Position numbers and translations under genes: made by a program. 64,000 bases of DNA, taken from contig NZ_ACCD01000001.1 in the NCBI RefSeq assembly GCF_000173775.1, forward strand, positions 186,001-250,000, given 5' to 3'. The notes below the pieces were generated by a model. It searched no databases. It saw nothing but the letters and a program-made list of their open reading frames with translations, and was not told where the DNA came from. Source of the DNA: Yersinia rohdei ATCC 43380. GTDB taxonomy: Bacteria; Pseudomonadota; Gammaproteobacteria; Enterobacterales; Enterobacteriaceae. This document shows, piece by piece, positions 50,834-58,997 of this stretch (its first letter is position 1; each line of letters starts with the position of its first letter).

Positions 50834-51191
50834 GGCAATTCAAACCATCTATAAGCGCGGCAACATTGTCTTGCTCAAAGATTTATAAATTAGGGAGTCT
50901 TTCCAAACTCCCTTTTTAAAAAAACCATTCACCCGATCCACCGCGTGCTATACCAGTTTATTTCTGGCCGCCATCATTCTGTCGATTCTTTCCCGTTGCT
51001 GTTAACCCCTGACGCGGTGACAACTTATCCCTATTTTCCTTAACCAATTCATTGGCATCATCACCCCACCCCCGCTTACGGCAGCTATTAATGGTGCTGT
51101 TTATCTGATTGGCTTCGGTCATCATGTAATAAAAACCTTCGCTGAACTGGGTAGACTTAGCCGGACCTGAACCGCGGAAGAAGAATTTAAT
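50834..51191 (-). pseudogene. Degraded copy of the phage gene remnant at 61.9 kb
   Basis: Collinear with 61797-62242 in the same orientation, including the sequence after the gene's stop. Compared with that copy it has many point changes and a 77-bp internal deletion (near 51000), which is not a multiple of three. No open frame remains. The two copies flank the repeat-delimited module chain as direct repeats. Confidence 0.85.
50892..50917. terminator. Terminator-like hairpin within the duplicated segment
   Basis: AGGGAGT, 8-nt loop, ACTCCCT, then TTTT. Also present in the second copy near 61857-61878. Confidence 0.7.
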
Positions 51192-51442
51192 TTAAGGCGC
51201 ATAACTACCTGGCTTCGAGACAGAGCAGGTTTCACAGAATATAGGCGTAAAGGTTGATTTGGTTCTATTATCAGAATATACGATAAAAAATGCAGCTTGT
51301 TGCTTTTTAGTGTTGTGATATGGGTTAATGTTAATAATTATTACTGGTGTCGTTAATGGATTTTATAGGTATCACTAATAAAGGCAACTGGCATAACCAA
51401 TAAAAATAGTCAGTGTAGCAAGGTACGATTAAGCCTGACTGT

Positions 51443-51464
51443 CAGCTATGAGCGAGGAGCGGAA
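51443..51464 (+). repeat. Double-hairpin repeat, copy 1 (right half only)
   Basis: GCTATGAGCGAGGAGCGGAAG matches the right arm of the family. Confidence 0.75.
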
Positions 51465-51688
51465 GATTAGGATTCGGCTATTTTCTTGGTTTCTTTTTCA
51501 GGAAGAATTACCCTGTAGCATAACTTCTGTTATCCCAACCACTCCCCCGGGTATATTGAGCACATGCGTAAATTACAAAAACTAATTGCAGCCGAATATA
51601 CCAACCCTTCACCTCAATCCAATCTCCCTTCGACAGCGATACCTCGTATTGCATTAAAATGTCGAAATGATGAAGTTAGCATATTTCA

Positions 51689-51715
51689 ATGCTAGCTTCT
51701 GGCACAGAGCGGCTA
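51689..51715 (+). repeat. Double-hairpin repeat, copy 2 (left half only)
   Basis: CTTCTGGCACAGAGCGGCTA keeps the loop motif CTGGCACAGAGCGG; the outer stem is partly decayed. Confidence 0.7.
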
Positions 51716-51801
51716 TTCAGTTAGGTTACCTTTTGTGTCTAGGTTCCTAGGGTGAACGATGATGTTTTTGCTGGATATACTCAAGTAGGATGCGGGTAAA
51801 A

Positions 51802-52362
51802 TTACCGAACAAGCAGATTCAGCCAATCTGGGTTTTCAATTTTATGGGAATAAGGCAGCATCGCATGATTAATCCGCTCAAAGAATTCTGACTCCTCCAT
51901 CCTTACTGCTTCGCTTGTACCAGGTCCCTCCCATTCATCAAAGAGATGCCAGTAAAGCGATTTCAGGGTATCGACCACCGCCGCGAAAATCTTTACGTCA
52001 GGTTCAAGCCAATGACACACCAGAAAATACATTTTCTGTTCTGCATCATGGATGGACGCGCACTGGGAAAGTTGACTCATAAATAGCTTGATCCAAACCA
52101 ATGCTGCTATTTTTAGCGATGGCAGATCTATCCGCTGCTCTGCAATGTACCGTGACATATATAATTCAACCTCGGTCCGTTCAGGTTGCTTATCAAGCCC
52201 CAGTGAAGCGAGAATTAGAAGAGTCTCCGAATCATTTCCTTCGGTGACTTGCTCTTCAGCCCATGCAATGATCAGGCAGTCCAGATCATTGTGGAGAAAG
52301 TGATATTTCCTTGAAAAAACAAGCAGCCCGAGCAGGTCATTGAATGCGTATAGAGATGGCAT
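51802..52362 (-). CDS. Hypothetical cytosolic protein (186 aa)
   Basis: Begins MPSLYAFNDLLGLLVFSRKY, all-helical and acidic by eye (SETLLILASLGLDKQPERTE, EWEGPGTSEAVRMEESEF), no signal or membrane segments. AAGGGA 7 bases before the ATG. It resembles in style the small acidic immunity proteins of toxin systems but I recognise no family. First module of the repeat-delimited chain, with repeats on both sides. Confidence 0.65.
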   Translation of the reverse strand: MPSLYAFNDLLGLLVFSRKYHFLHNDLDCLIIAWAEEQVTEGNDSETLLILASLGLDKQPERTEVELYMSRYIAEQRIDLPSLKIAALVWIKLFMSQLSQCASIHDAEQKMYFLVCHWLEPDVKIFAAVVDTLKSLYWHLFDEWEGPGTSEAVRMEESEFFERINHAMLPYSHKIENPDWLNLLVR

Positions 52363-52549
52363 CTGATATTCCCTTACCTGTATTGTTTACATGAACCCTA
52401 GCAGTGATAATTTCTGAGTCCATCATTAATTGAACAGTGGGTCTATGTAACCGAATGAAACTCTAATTAACCTTCATTTTATCTTAACTATTGATATAAA
52501 TTCTATAGTGTAGTTGCATACCGATTTTGGCTACATAAGCAGAAGTGTG

Positions 52550-52622
52550 AAATGTCTGCTCCTGGCGCAGAGCAGACAAAAAGCAAGGTCATAAGGTCCG
52601 CTTTGAGCTAGGAGCGGAAGTT
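52550..52622 (+). repeat. Double-hairpin repeat, copy 3 (complete)
   Basis: First hairpin GTCTGCTC-CTGGCGCA-GAGCAGAC is perfect; the second is TCCGCT...AGCGGA. The C-to-T change in the left stem is matched by G-to-A on the right. Confidence 0.9.
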
Positions 52623-52762
52623 CGAAGTTAGATGCCAACTAAAAATGATACCGAAGCCATGGTGATTCAAGAGTTGGGGAGTCGAATTTGCTGCTATTTC
52701 AGTGTGATGGGATTTGATATTCTCTGCATACATGGAAACAAAAATAAAAAAGGACACATCCT

Positions 52763-53362
52763 GTGCAGTCAAAACATCGCATTATCGTTGATTTTTCCTT
52801 GTCCCTACTTGAGCGCAGTGAGGCTGCAAAGCACATAAAGAGCTATAAGGAAGCGAGCTTTAAGCCGTACAGATATATTTTTCTTATCAAGAAAGCCTCT
52901 GTGTATAGCTTTATTTTCGCAATAATGTTCACGATACTGCAGATGATCATGATTATCCTGAAAGCGCCAGACGATGGCAGTTTTATGGCGAGAGCCAAAG
53001 TCATCAGCTGTATTCTTCTGGCCTTATTTGGCGTATCTCTGGCATTGTCTATTATTTATGATGCTGTCCTGAACAGGGTGATGAAAAAGAATCAGGCATC
53101 AGAACAAGCCGATGAAGAGCTCTCTCAGAGAGTGAAGCTCACTCGGTATTACGTCGAGAATATTACTCCTTCAGTTACCGGACGGGTTTACTGGGAACAT
53201 ATCAAGTCGAGCTACAGAAATACTGGATTCATCTATATTCACATGCTAAATGACAGTTGTGTTGTCATACCAGAGCGGGTTTTTGCATCTGAAGACGAAG
53301 TGGCTAGTGCTGCTGAATTTATCCTTACACAGATGGCTCAGAGGAAACAACTGGTTGGGTAA
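52763..53362 (+). CDS. YcxB-like membrane protein
   Basis: 199 residues starting at GTG 52763 with AAGGA 8 bases upstream. Two membrane segments (~48-66 and ~83-103) form a hairpin, followed by a cytosolic C-terminal domain. That domain (RVYWEHIKSSYRNTGFIYIH, then VVIPERVFASEDEVASAAEF) fits the YcxB-like family, which ends in a conserved IPxRxF element. Function unknown; such proteins are often single accessory genes. Repeats lie on both sides. Confidence 0.7.
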   Translation: MQSKHRIIVDFSLSLLERSEAAKHIKSYKEASFKPYRYIFLIKKASVYSFIFAIMFTILQMIMIILKAPDDGSFMARAKVISCILLALFGVSLALSIIYDAVLNRVMKKNQASEQADEELSQRVKLTRYYVENITPSVTGRVYWEHIKSSYRNTGFIYIHMLNDSCVVIPERVFASEDEVASAAEFILTQMAQRKQLVG

Positions 53363-53414
53363 ACTGCATCGCCACGGCATATGCAGCCATCTTTTAGTTG
53401 TTAGATAACCTCCG

Positions 53415-53478
53415 ATTTCCGCTTTTGGCACAGAGCGGACGGGAGCTGAAGGTCCGCTTTGAGCGAGGAGCGGAAGTA
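53415..53478 (+). repeat. Double-hairpin repeat, copy 4 (complete)
   Basis: TTCCGCTTTTGGCACAGAGC first hairpin; second GTCCGCTTTGAGCGAGGAGC followed by GGAAGT. Confidence 0.9.
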
Positions 53479-53488
53479 AATCACATAC

Positions 53489-54109
53489 TTAGGTTATTTT
53501 TTTCTTTATTAAATCTTTCAGTTCTTTTTTTGATGGACGGTTTTTTAATCTATGAAGCATGGCATGACAGTTGGGACATACAGTAATTAAATCATCTTCA
53601 GGATCAACATGATATTCTTTATTTATTTCATGCAGTGGTTTCAAGTGATGTACGTGTATAAAACCAACTCCGATTTCCCCATATACATCTTCAAAATTCA
53701 TATCACAAACTGAACAATTCAATCCGTGGATTTCAATGGCTTTATTTCTTGCATCTCGGTCTCTTTCGTATGAGTTAACAATAATTTGTTTCTTTGCACC
53801 TTCGATATATTCGGAGTGGTTGAGTATTTCATCTGGATAATGAAAATAACTTAACTCGCTGTTAACAAAGGAAAGATATCGTCTCATGGCTGTACTGCAA
53901 TTACTTACAAAACTATCCGCATAATATCCTCCTGACATTTTACTAATAAGACGAGTAATTTCTTCATTAGAAGAAATTGTGGTTCTATTTATATCTATTT
54001 TGAGATGATTTGACACAGAAATTAAATAGCGTCTGTAGCTATTTGCACTCTGACGCTGTAGACCGCTAGATACCAAAAAATCTATATAATCAAATTCATA
54101 TTCAACCAT
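53489..54109 (-). CDS. HNH endonuclease with a helical N-terminal domain
   Basis: 206 residues. The C-terminal HNH/zinc module is complete: CSVC knuckle near residue 132, the catalytic HVHHLKPLHE near 152-161, and CPNCHAMLHRLKNRPS near 178-193. This is the McrA-like layout with four zinc Cys. The N-terminal ~110 residues (DFLVSSGLQRQSANSYRRYL) look like a SAM-like DNA-binding domain of integrase type. Together they suggest a small stand-alone restriction or homing nuclease; no methylase is nearby. Flanked by repeats. Confidence 0.82.
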   Translation of the reverse strand: MVEYEFDYIDFLVSSGLQRQSANSYRRYLISVSNHLKIDINRTTISSNEEITRLISKMSGGYYADSFVSNCSTAMRRYLSFVNSELSYFHYPDEILNHSEYIEGAKKQIIVNSYERDRDARNKAIEIHGLNCSVCDMNFEDVYGEIGVGFIHVHHLKPLHEINKEYHVDPEDDLITVCPNCHAMLHRLKNRPSKKELKDLIKKKIT

Positions 54110-54487
54110 AAAATATCCTAAATATATTGAGCTAAAGCAGATTGAGCAAATGTCAGTCCCGATGTAAAATTGTCATACTTTTTCAAAGGTTTAGTGACTG
54201 TACCAATCCTACCATAAGAAATGAATAACATGTGCAAAGTCCGCTCCTGGCGCAAAGCGGACAGGCTGGATAGTTATAAGGTCCGCTTCGAGCGAAGAAC
54301 GGAAGTTGTCATTTGTCATGACCGCCGGGATGCAGGACTAACATTGGCGTGTGATAATCAACGGGGAACAAGTCACCCCAAAGTGTATATAGGTTTTGAG
54401 CGGAGAATTTTGAGTTTTACTCCTCACTCGGTTTATTGCAATATCTAACAATATAGCTCAAAGGTATAAAACCTAAAGGTCAGTCTG
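54110..54487. other. Gap holding a repeat, no gene
   Basis: Contains the repeat at 54237-54307 and AT-rich DNA. The 75-codon frame at 54221 crosses the repeat and is not credible. Confidence 0.6.
54237..54307 (+). repeat. Double-hairpin repeat, copy 5 (complete)
   Basis: GTCCGCTCCTGGCGCAAAGC followed by GGAC, then GTCCGCTTCGAGCGAAGAAC followed by GGAAGTT. Confidence 0.9.
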
Positions 54488-54865
54488 ATGCAGAAAACAA
54501 AAAATAAAAAGATATTAATCCTTATATTCTTCTTACTCTTCGCTCAATTACTGAGCGGGTGCTCATTGACTCGAGTTTCTGAAAAATCGCATGCCAAAGA
54601 AGTCGAGAGCCTAAATCTTATCGGAATGAGCCTGGATGCGGCGAAAGAAAAGTTAATTAAAGAAGGATTTAATTGCAGCGACTATCCTGAGACCAATAGG
54701 GTGCAAACCCAATCCGGCGTACGCACTTTAATACAGCTTGATTGTAGCAAACGAAGCTTAGAACTGATTTGTCCGCAGATACGCTATGCGGTACTCAATG
54801 TCGACCCCCAAAGCTTCAAAGTGGTATTGATGGGAAAACGAATAACTCAACAAGCATGTTTTTGA
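54488..54865 (+). CDS. Lipoprotein of unknown function (125 aa)
   Basis: Signal LILIFFLLFAQLLSGC puts the lipid Cys near residue 25. The mature part contains NLIGMSLDAAKEKLIKEGFN, which resembles the start of a PASTA/BamE-like helix-strand unit, and four more Cys (~65, ~85, ~95, ~124) that could form disulfides. Not recognised. A repeat follows 16 bp after the stop. Confidence 0.65.
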   Translation: MQKTKNKKILILIFFLLFAQLLSGCSLTRVSEKSHAKEVESLNLIGMSLDAAKEKLIKEGFNCSDYPETNRVQTQSGVRTLIQLDCSKRSLELICPQIRYAVLNVDPQSFKVVLMGKRITQQACF

Positions 54866-54880
54866 TGATTAATGATCCTA

Positions 54881-54950
54881 CCTCTGCTCTTGGCACACAG
54901 CAGACAAACACCTGACGCTGAAGGTCTGCTGAGAGCGAGGAGCGGACATT
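54881..54950 (+). repeat. Double-hairpin repeat, copy 6 (complete)
   Basis: TCTGCTCTTGGCACACAGCA then GACA; second hairpin GTCTGCTGAGAGCGAGGAGC then GGACATT. The right end ACATT mirrors the left end AATGT of other copies. Confidence 0.9.
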
Positions 54951-55035
54951 CTTGTGCAAAATATGCCGCTAAATCACAGTGAAATTATTTTCGACCAACG
55001 CTATAGCCAACTGAACAAGCAGGAAGTTAAAAAAT

Positions 55036-55575
55036 ATGAGCAGGCGATTATGTAGGGATAACCGCACCAAAATACGAAACATTCCCCGTCGTATAAAATC
55101 ACTTAACCGTTGGTCTGAAACTTTTCATAACCCAGTTCGTGCCGTTTTTCCGGAAGATCAACATTACTGGAATTACAAGATACCTGTAGAAATTAATCTT
55201 GTTCAAGGAAAATACAGCAAGCAGGAAGTTAAGGCAGAGTGTGCGCAAGCCATGATCAATGCCTGTTCCAACTTGATGCTCGCCACAGCAGATTGCGATG
55301 ATATCCCTCGAATTACTGCCGTAATTTGCCTCCCGGATATGTTTACAAGTGAGGTCTGTTTATTTCGTTCAGAGGAATACTTTCAAAGCTTCATTACAGA
55401 GGGGAGTTCTGAAAATGGTTCATCGGTACTCCTCAGGGAACGAAGCCTTGCCCGGGAGTGGGGACTTATTCTTCCAGATGGGGTTCAGGAATTAGGTATT
55501 ACACTTGATTACTATGGTGGTGACGACCCAGATGAGTGGTTTTCAGGCGAACGCTGGTATTATGGGCAATTATAG
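55036..55575 (+). CDS. DUF3916-like protein
   Basis: 179 residues starting MSRRLCRDNRTKIRNIPRRI. The pattern of a basic start, FPEDQHYWNYKIPVEINLV, CSNLMLATADCDDIPRITAV and MFTSEVCLFRSEEYF fits my memory of DUF3916, a family found in toxin/immunity neighbourhoods. Cytosolic. A 30-codon frame (54963-55055) overlaps its start and reads LNKQEVKKYEQAI; a similar KQEVKAE string occurs inside this protein, so the upstream piece may be debris of a related gene. Family name uncertain. Confidence 0.6.
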   Translation: MSRRLCRDNRTKIRNIPRRIKSLNRWSETFHNPVRAVFPEDQHYWNYKIPVEINLVQGKYSKQEVKAECAQAMINACSNLMLATADCDDIPRITAVICLPDMFTSEVCLFRSEEYFQSFITEGSSENGSSVLLRERSLAREWGLILPDGVQELGITLDYYGGDDPDEWFSGERWYYGQL

Positions 55576-55983
55576 TGACCTGGCCATTTAGCGATATACA
55601 AGAGTAACTGACTTCCTGTTGAATTGGAGCCGCTGTGGGAAGATAACTAACTGTATTTACTTGATTTGACAGCTTTCAGTGCAACACTTAATCCACGCTA
55701 TAGTCAGCGAGGAGCGGAAGTTAATTTTATGGCTATAGGATATAACCATTAAACTATGTCGGTCGTATTTACCATAACTGATCTATGGCTAATCGACTGC
55801 AAAGATATTAAAAGCACATAGAATGTGCCGTGCTCAAGGGGTTACACAACAGGGGTTGCTGGAGGTCATAACTGCAAGGGCAGTTTTTTTAACATGCCAG
55901 ATAAGGGAATTAAAGACGAAAGCGTAAAGTATCATTACAGAGTGCCGATAAAAATTGCGTCTTTTTTATTATATGGATATTAC
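55576..55983. other. Gap with a half repeat
   Basis: 408 bp without a credible gene. A frame open from 55825 lacks a ribosome site and leads into the signal peptide at 55984, so I treat it as non-coding. Confidence 0.5.
55705..55722 (+). repeat. Double-hairpin repeat, copy 7 (right half only)
   Basis: CAGCGAGGAGCGGAAGTT. Confidence 0.75.
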
Positions 55984-56607
55984 ATGCATAAAATTATCTG
56001 CTCCATTGTGCTCATGCTAGGAATGACAGGGGCTACGTTACCTGTTTATGCCAATACGTTGACGCAAAGCCTGACGCGTTGCGACACAACATTTTTCAGT
56101 GAGATCTATCATCAGCGAACCACACTCAGCCGCGTAGCACCTTTAACGGTTGACCAGCAATTTCACGCCTGGTTCAAAGCGCCGATTGACGGTAATGGCA
56201 TCGTCTGGTTTGCCCAACCTCTACATGAATTAAATCTGACGCTAGCGGGATATTTTCTGCAAACCAGCAACCTCAATGAAATCAATTATGGTAAGTACTA
56301 TTACTGGGGGCTGATTTTCAAAGAATCGCCTGAAGAGGTCATGTCCAAGCTTGATCATTTAACCTGGGGCAAGGCCGGAGATGATTATCTCTCTCAGGCG
56401 ATGATTAAAGTAGACCCCAACAGTGCCTGGAGAGAAAATGCGCAAGCGGTGTCAGGTATTGCTCCGGCAAAAGAAAGCACCGAAAAGCTGTTAATGCTCA
56501 GCAAAGGCAAAGAAGGGACATTATTGCTCTGTTCCGTTCAGGGAAATGTAACGCCTGATATGCTCGCGACATTACGACCTGATTTAACCGGCGGGGTAGC
56601 GAAATGA
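55984..56607 (+). CDS. Exported protein of unknown function (207 aa)
   Basis: Starting at MHKIICSIVLMLGM it has a signal peptide ending near LPVYA, so it is periplasmic. The mature part is mixed: LTRCDTTFFSEIYHQRTTLS, WFKAPIDGNGIVWFAQPLHE, and LLLCSVQGNVTPDMLATLRP. Two Cys may form a disulfide. Ribosome site weak (GGAT). It overlaps the next lipoprotein gene by 4 nt (ATGA), so the two form an operon and probably act together; a secreted immunity pair is one option, unproven. Confidence 0.65.
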   Translation: MHKIICSIVLMLGMTGATLPVYANTLTQSLTRCDTTFFSEIYHQRTTLSRVAPLTVDQQFHAWFKAPIDGNGIVWFAQPLHELNLTLAGYFLQTSNLNEINYGKYYYWGLIFKESPEEVMSKLDHLTWGKAGDDYLSQAMIKVDPNSAWRENAQAVSGIAPAKESTEKLLMLSKGKEGTLLLCSVQGNVTPDMLATLRPDLTGGVAK

Positions 56608-57098
56608 AAAAGCTGATATGGCTGGCATTACTTATGCTGGCGGGCTGTACTGGGATCAGTAAACCACAGCCGCAAGCGCCCGCCCAAGCACCGGCTGGTT
56701 TAATAAAAATTCTTGCAGATGATAGAGTGACTTCGTATGTCGATTTCAGGGTGATTTCAACTTACCAGGGTAACAGTCACTTGCGCCGGTTTTATTTCAT
56801 CAATAACTACGCGAAGCAGACACTGATTATAAAAAACCCACCCGTCTACGTTTCCAGTTCCCGAGCAATCGATGTGATTAACTGCGACAAAAACCAGCGG
56901 GCGGTTATGGGACGTACGCTTTTTTCCAAACCGTTTGCGGAAGGCGATCTTATACATGCGGAGCTGGATGTGGGGCAATGGGAAACCTTCCAGAAAGACT
57001 CTCTTTTTGGGATAATAGCTGAAACTATGTGCAGTATTCCCGTTGAAAAACTCAAGCCAGAGCCGGCGAAAGAAAACCGCAAGCCGCTACTGGATTAA
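56604..57098 (+). CDS. Lipoprotein, surface-adhesin-E-like fold
   Basis: 164 residues. Lipobox LMLAGC gives lipid Cys 15. After a Pro/Gln/Ala linker comes a domain with YVDFRVISTYQGNSHLRRFY, SSSRAIDVINCDKNQRAVMG and a final IIAETMCSIP. The order of a tyrosine strand, an S-x3-D-x3-C element and a late Cys fits the Adhesin_E-like lipoprotein family. Not a proof of adhesion. Co-translated with the preceding exported protein. Confidence 0.6.
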   Translation: MKKLIWLALLMLAGCTGISKPQPQAPAQAPAGLIKILADDRVTSYVDFRVISTYQGNSHLRRFYFINNYAKQTLIIKNPPVYVSSSRAIDVINCDKNQRAVMGRTLFSKPFAEGDLIHAELDVGQWETFQKDSLFGIIAETMCSIPVEKLKPEPAKENRKPLLD

Positions 57099-57387
57099 TT
57101 AGCATTAATCGGAACCCGACGGTCCACGCTGAAGCAGATGGCCTGTATTGGTCGGGCTATCTGCAATAAGTAAAAGGACAGAGCGCTTATCTGGCGCGCC
57201 CGCTTACGCTTAAATTGGCATTCACCGAGAATGGAAACATTGCGAGTCATCAGGATAACAAAGCCAAAAAGCTCTATCGCAGAGTCAATACGACCACACG
57301 CTATTATTCGTGGCTATTTGCAAAGCATTGGATAACTTGAGTCCCACGTCACCTTAGAGTGCGATCCTACTGATAAAGGAATGATTA
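57099..57387 (+). pseudogene. Gene debris: two C-terminal fragments
   Basis: 57099-57169 ends a frame reading VHAEADGLYWSGYLQ-stop; 57170-57340 continues as QSAYLARPLTLKLAFTENGN ... YYSWLFAKHWIT-stop. Neither has a start. They look like the tails of lost genes, possibly one gene split by a stop. Confidence 0.5.
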
Positions 57388-58098
57388 ATGAAAGCAAGGG
57401 TGCTTTTAAGTCTATTATTTTTGGCAATATCATTTAATGTCGCTGCATTGACTCAATTCAAACCGGCGGTCTTAAATGCTGCTCTTTTGTTCGAGCATGA
57501 TGCAACTACCGGGAACGTAAAACATAGCATCCAGTGGATCCGAGATGTTCACGGTAAACTTCAGGCTATGACAGAAGTTAGATACGATCAAAGCGGGTGC
57601 TTTACTAATATCAACATGGTTGATAAGGCAAATGACCGAGAGTTCCATTTGGTAAACAAAGATGGTGCACTGACCTCTTTTAAAGGCCTGCGTATTACCG
57701 GAAAAATCAATGAACTTTGCGAAATCACTGAGCTTGAGAATGAAAAGGGCAAATATGTGCTCAGCTATAATGTACGTGGGTTGCTTGAAACAATCGTGGA
57801 CAAAGACACGGGCGAAGTTGTAGAGCGATATGAATATCACAATAACCAATTCCCTGTGCGTGTAAGAAACTATAAAGATCAAAAGGATACTCGCATCCTT
57901 TACCCATCCGGAAGCGCGCAATTCCTTGACTTAGAGAGTGTATCAAAAAGAGGAGAGTTAACTGTCCGGGTAAAGCAAAGTTGTGCTTACACCGCTGATG
58001 GTAATGCAGATAAATGCTCGTTGATAGCCTCCACTAATGACGACTATCGTGGCTCAATCCTCATCTGGATTTCTAATCATGAAACAGAATATTTCTGA
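57388..58098 (+). CDS. YnfC-like protein (UPF0257 family)
   Basis: 236 residues, the same length as E. coli YnfC. Shared layout: exported N-terminus, an early TGNVKHSIQWI region, middle SCF/TNI and ELCEITELENEKGKYVL, RYEYHNNQFPVRVRNY, and the closing VKQSCAYTADGNADKCSLI. E. coli YnfC is a lipoprotein; here the signal (FLAISFNVAA) has no lipobox Cys, so it would be soluble in the periplasm. Function unknown. Confidence 0.75.
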   Translation: MKARVLLSLLFLAISFNVAALTQFKPAVLNAALLFEHDATTGNVKHSIQWIRDVHGKLQAMTEVRYDQSGCFTNINMVDKANDREFHLVNKDGALTSFKGLRITGKINELCEITELENEKGKYVLSYNVRGLLETIVDKDTGEVVERYEYHNNQFPVRVRNYKDQKDTRILYPSGSAQFLDLESVSKRGELTVRVKQSCAYTADGNADKCSLIASTNDDYRGSILIWISNHETEYF

Positions 58099-58181
58099 AT
58101 CTATTAAAAATGGCCGAGCCAACACAACCTCACTCGTGAGGTTGACCTGCTTCCTAATTTTTAACGCAATGTAATATTATC

Positions 58182-58247
58182 AATGTCCGCTTCTGGCACT
58201 TCGCTGCCTATCAGTATAGAGGGCGGCTATCAGCGAACAGCGGATAT
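58182..58247 (+). repeat. Double-hairpin repeat, copy 8 (degenerate)
   Basis: AATGTCCGCTTCTGGCAC is intact; the pairing right side and second hairpin are eroded. Confidence 0.8.
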
Positions 58248-58341
58248 AATTAGCAGCCTTGGCGCTCAAATTCCTAGGGTTCTCTAAAGATAATGGCGGA
58301 TATCATTATCAAAATTTATTATAAAACATGGAGTAAGACTA

Positions 58342-58824
58342 ATGAGTATCAATGTAAGAACAGCTCAACTTTCTGATATTGACGGTATGTTCGACGTGAG
58401 AACAGCTCAACGTTCTGATATTGACGGTATGTTCGACGTGAGAACATCGGTAATCGAGAATCATCTGAGTCGTGAAGAAATGCGGCAGATGGGGATTACC
58501 GAAAGCGTCGTGGCCGATATGATTGAGAAGAATCATTGCGCATGGGTTGCGACTGAAAACGACAAAATCATCGGCTTTACAATGATTTTACCGGATGAAG
58601 GTTGTCTTTTTGCGGCCTTTGTTCTCCCGGAATATGAAGGCAGAGGTGTAGGTCGCAGGCTTGTTGTGCTAGCTGAGCAGGAATTATTCAAATATCATGA
58701 GATTGCTTGGCTGGAAACCGATAAAAATAGTCGCGCGGCGAAATTCTACATGCAACTGGGCTGGGGCAATGAAACAAATATTAACGGCACTGATATCAAA
58801 TTAGAAAAACATCGCGGTATTTAA
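58342..58824 (+). CDS. GNAT acetyltransferase with duplicated N-terminal segment
   Basis: 160 residues. The acetyl-CoA loop PEYEGRGVGRRLVVLAEQ is near 96-113, followed by ETDKNSRAAKFYMQLGW, typical of small-molecule or protein GNATs. The first strand VRTAQ(L/R)SDIDGMFD is present twice in tandem, then VRT again, so strand 1 is duplicated; a normal member would have one copy and about 146 residues. It probably still folds. ATG at 58342 with GGAGTAAG upstream. Confidence 0.82.
   Translation: MSINVRTAQLSDIDGMFDVRTAQRSDIDGMFDVRTSVIENHLSREEMRQMGITESVVADMIEKNHCAWVATENDKIIGFTMILPDEGCLFAAFVLPEYEGRGVGRRLVVLAEQELFKYHEIAWLETDKNSRAAKFYMQLGWGNETNINGTDIKLEKHRGI
58354..58437 (+). repeat. In-frame 42-bp tandem duplication inside the GNAT gene
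   Basis: Two 42-bp units (58354-58395 and 58396-58437) differ at two positions, then the first bases of a third unit follow. Fourteen codons per unit, so the frame is kept. Confidence 0.93.
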
Positions 58825-58841
58825 ACCAATTCAACTTCCAT

Positions 58842-58912
58842 CAATGTCCACTCTTGGCACTGAGCGGTCTAGAACGAAGTCCCAGCAGGTCTGTTATGAG
58901 CGAAAAGCGGGC
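58842..58912 (+). repeat. Double-hairpin repeat, copy 9 (degenerate)
   Basis: AATGTCCACTCTTGGCACTG on the left and GAGCGAAAAGCGGG on the right. Confidence 0.8.
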
Positions 58913-58997
58913 CTTACAATCAGATCGAGTTAACAGGGCTGCACATGGATAGCCAAGTGCCCAGCTCAGCTTTCCACATCCTGTTTAGTTTTAGCCG

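Larger units (their letters stand above)
51192..51801. other. Gene-free stretch with two half repeats
   Basis: AT-rich, with no supported gene. A 43-codon frame at 51564-51695 (MRKLQKLIAAEYTNP start) lacks a ribosome site. It contains one right-half (51443-51464) and one left-half (51689-51715) copy of the double-hairpin repeat. Confidence 0.5.

Noticed and set aside
54963-55055. 30-aa small gene before the DUF3916-like gene
   Set aside because: No good ribosome site and it overlaps the next start by 20 nt; more likely debris.
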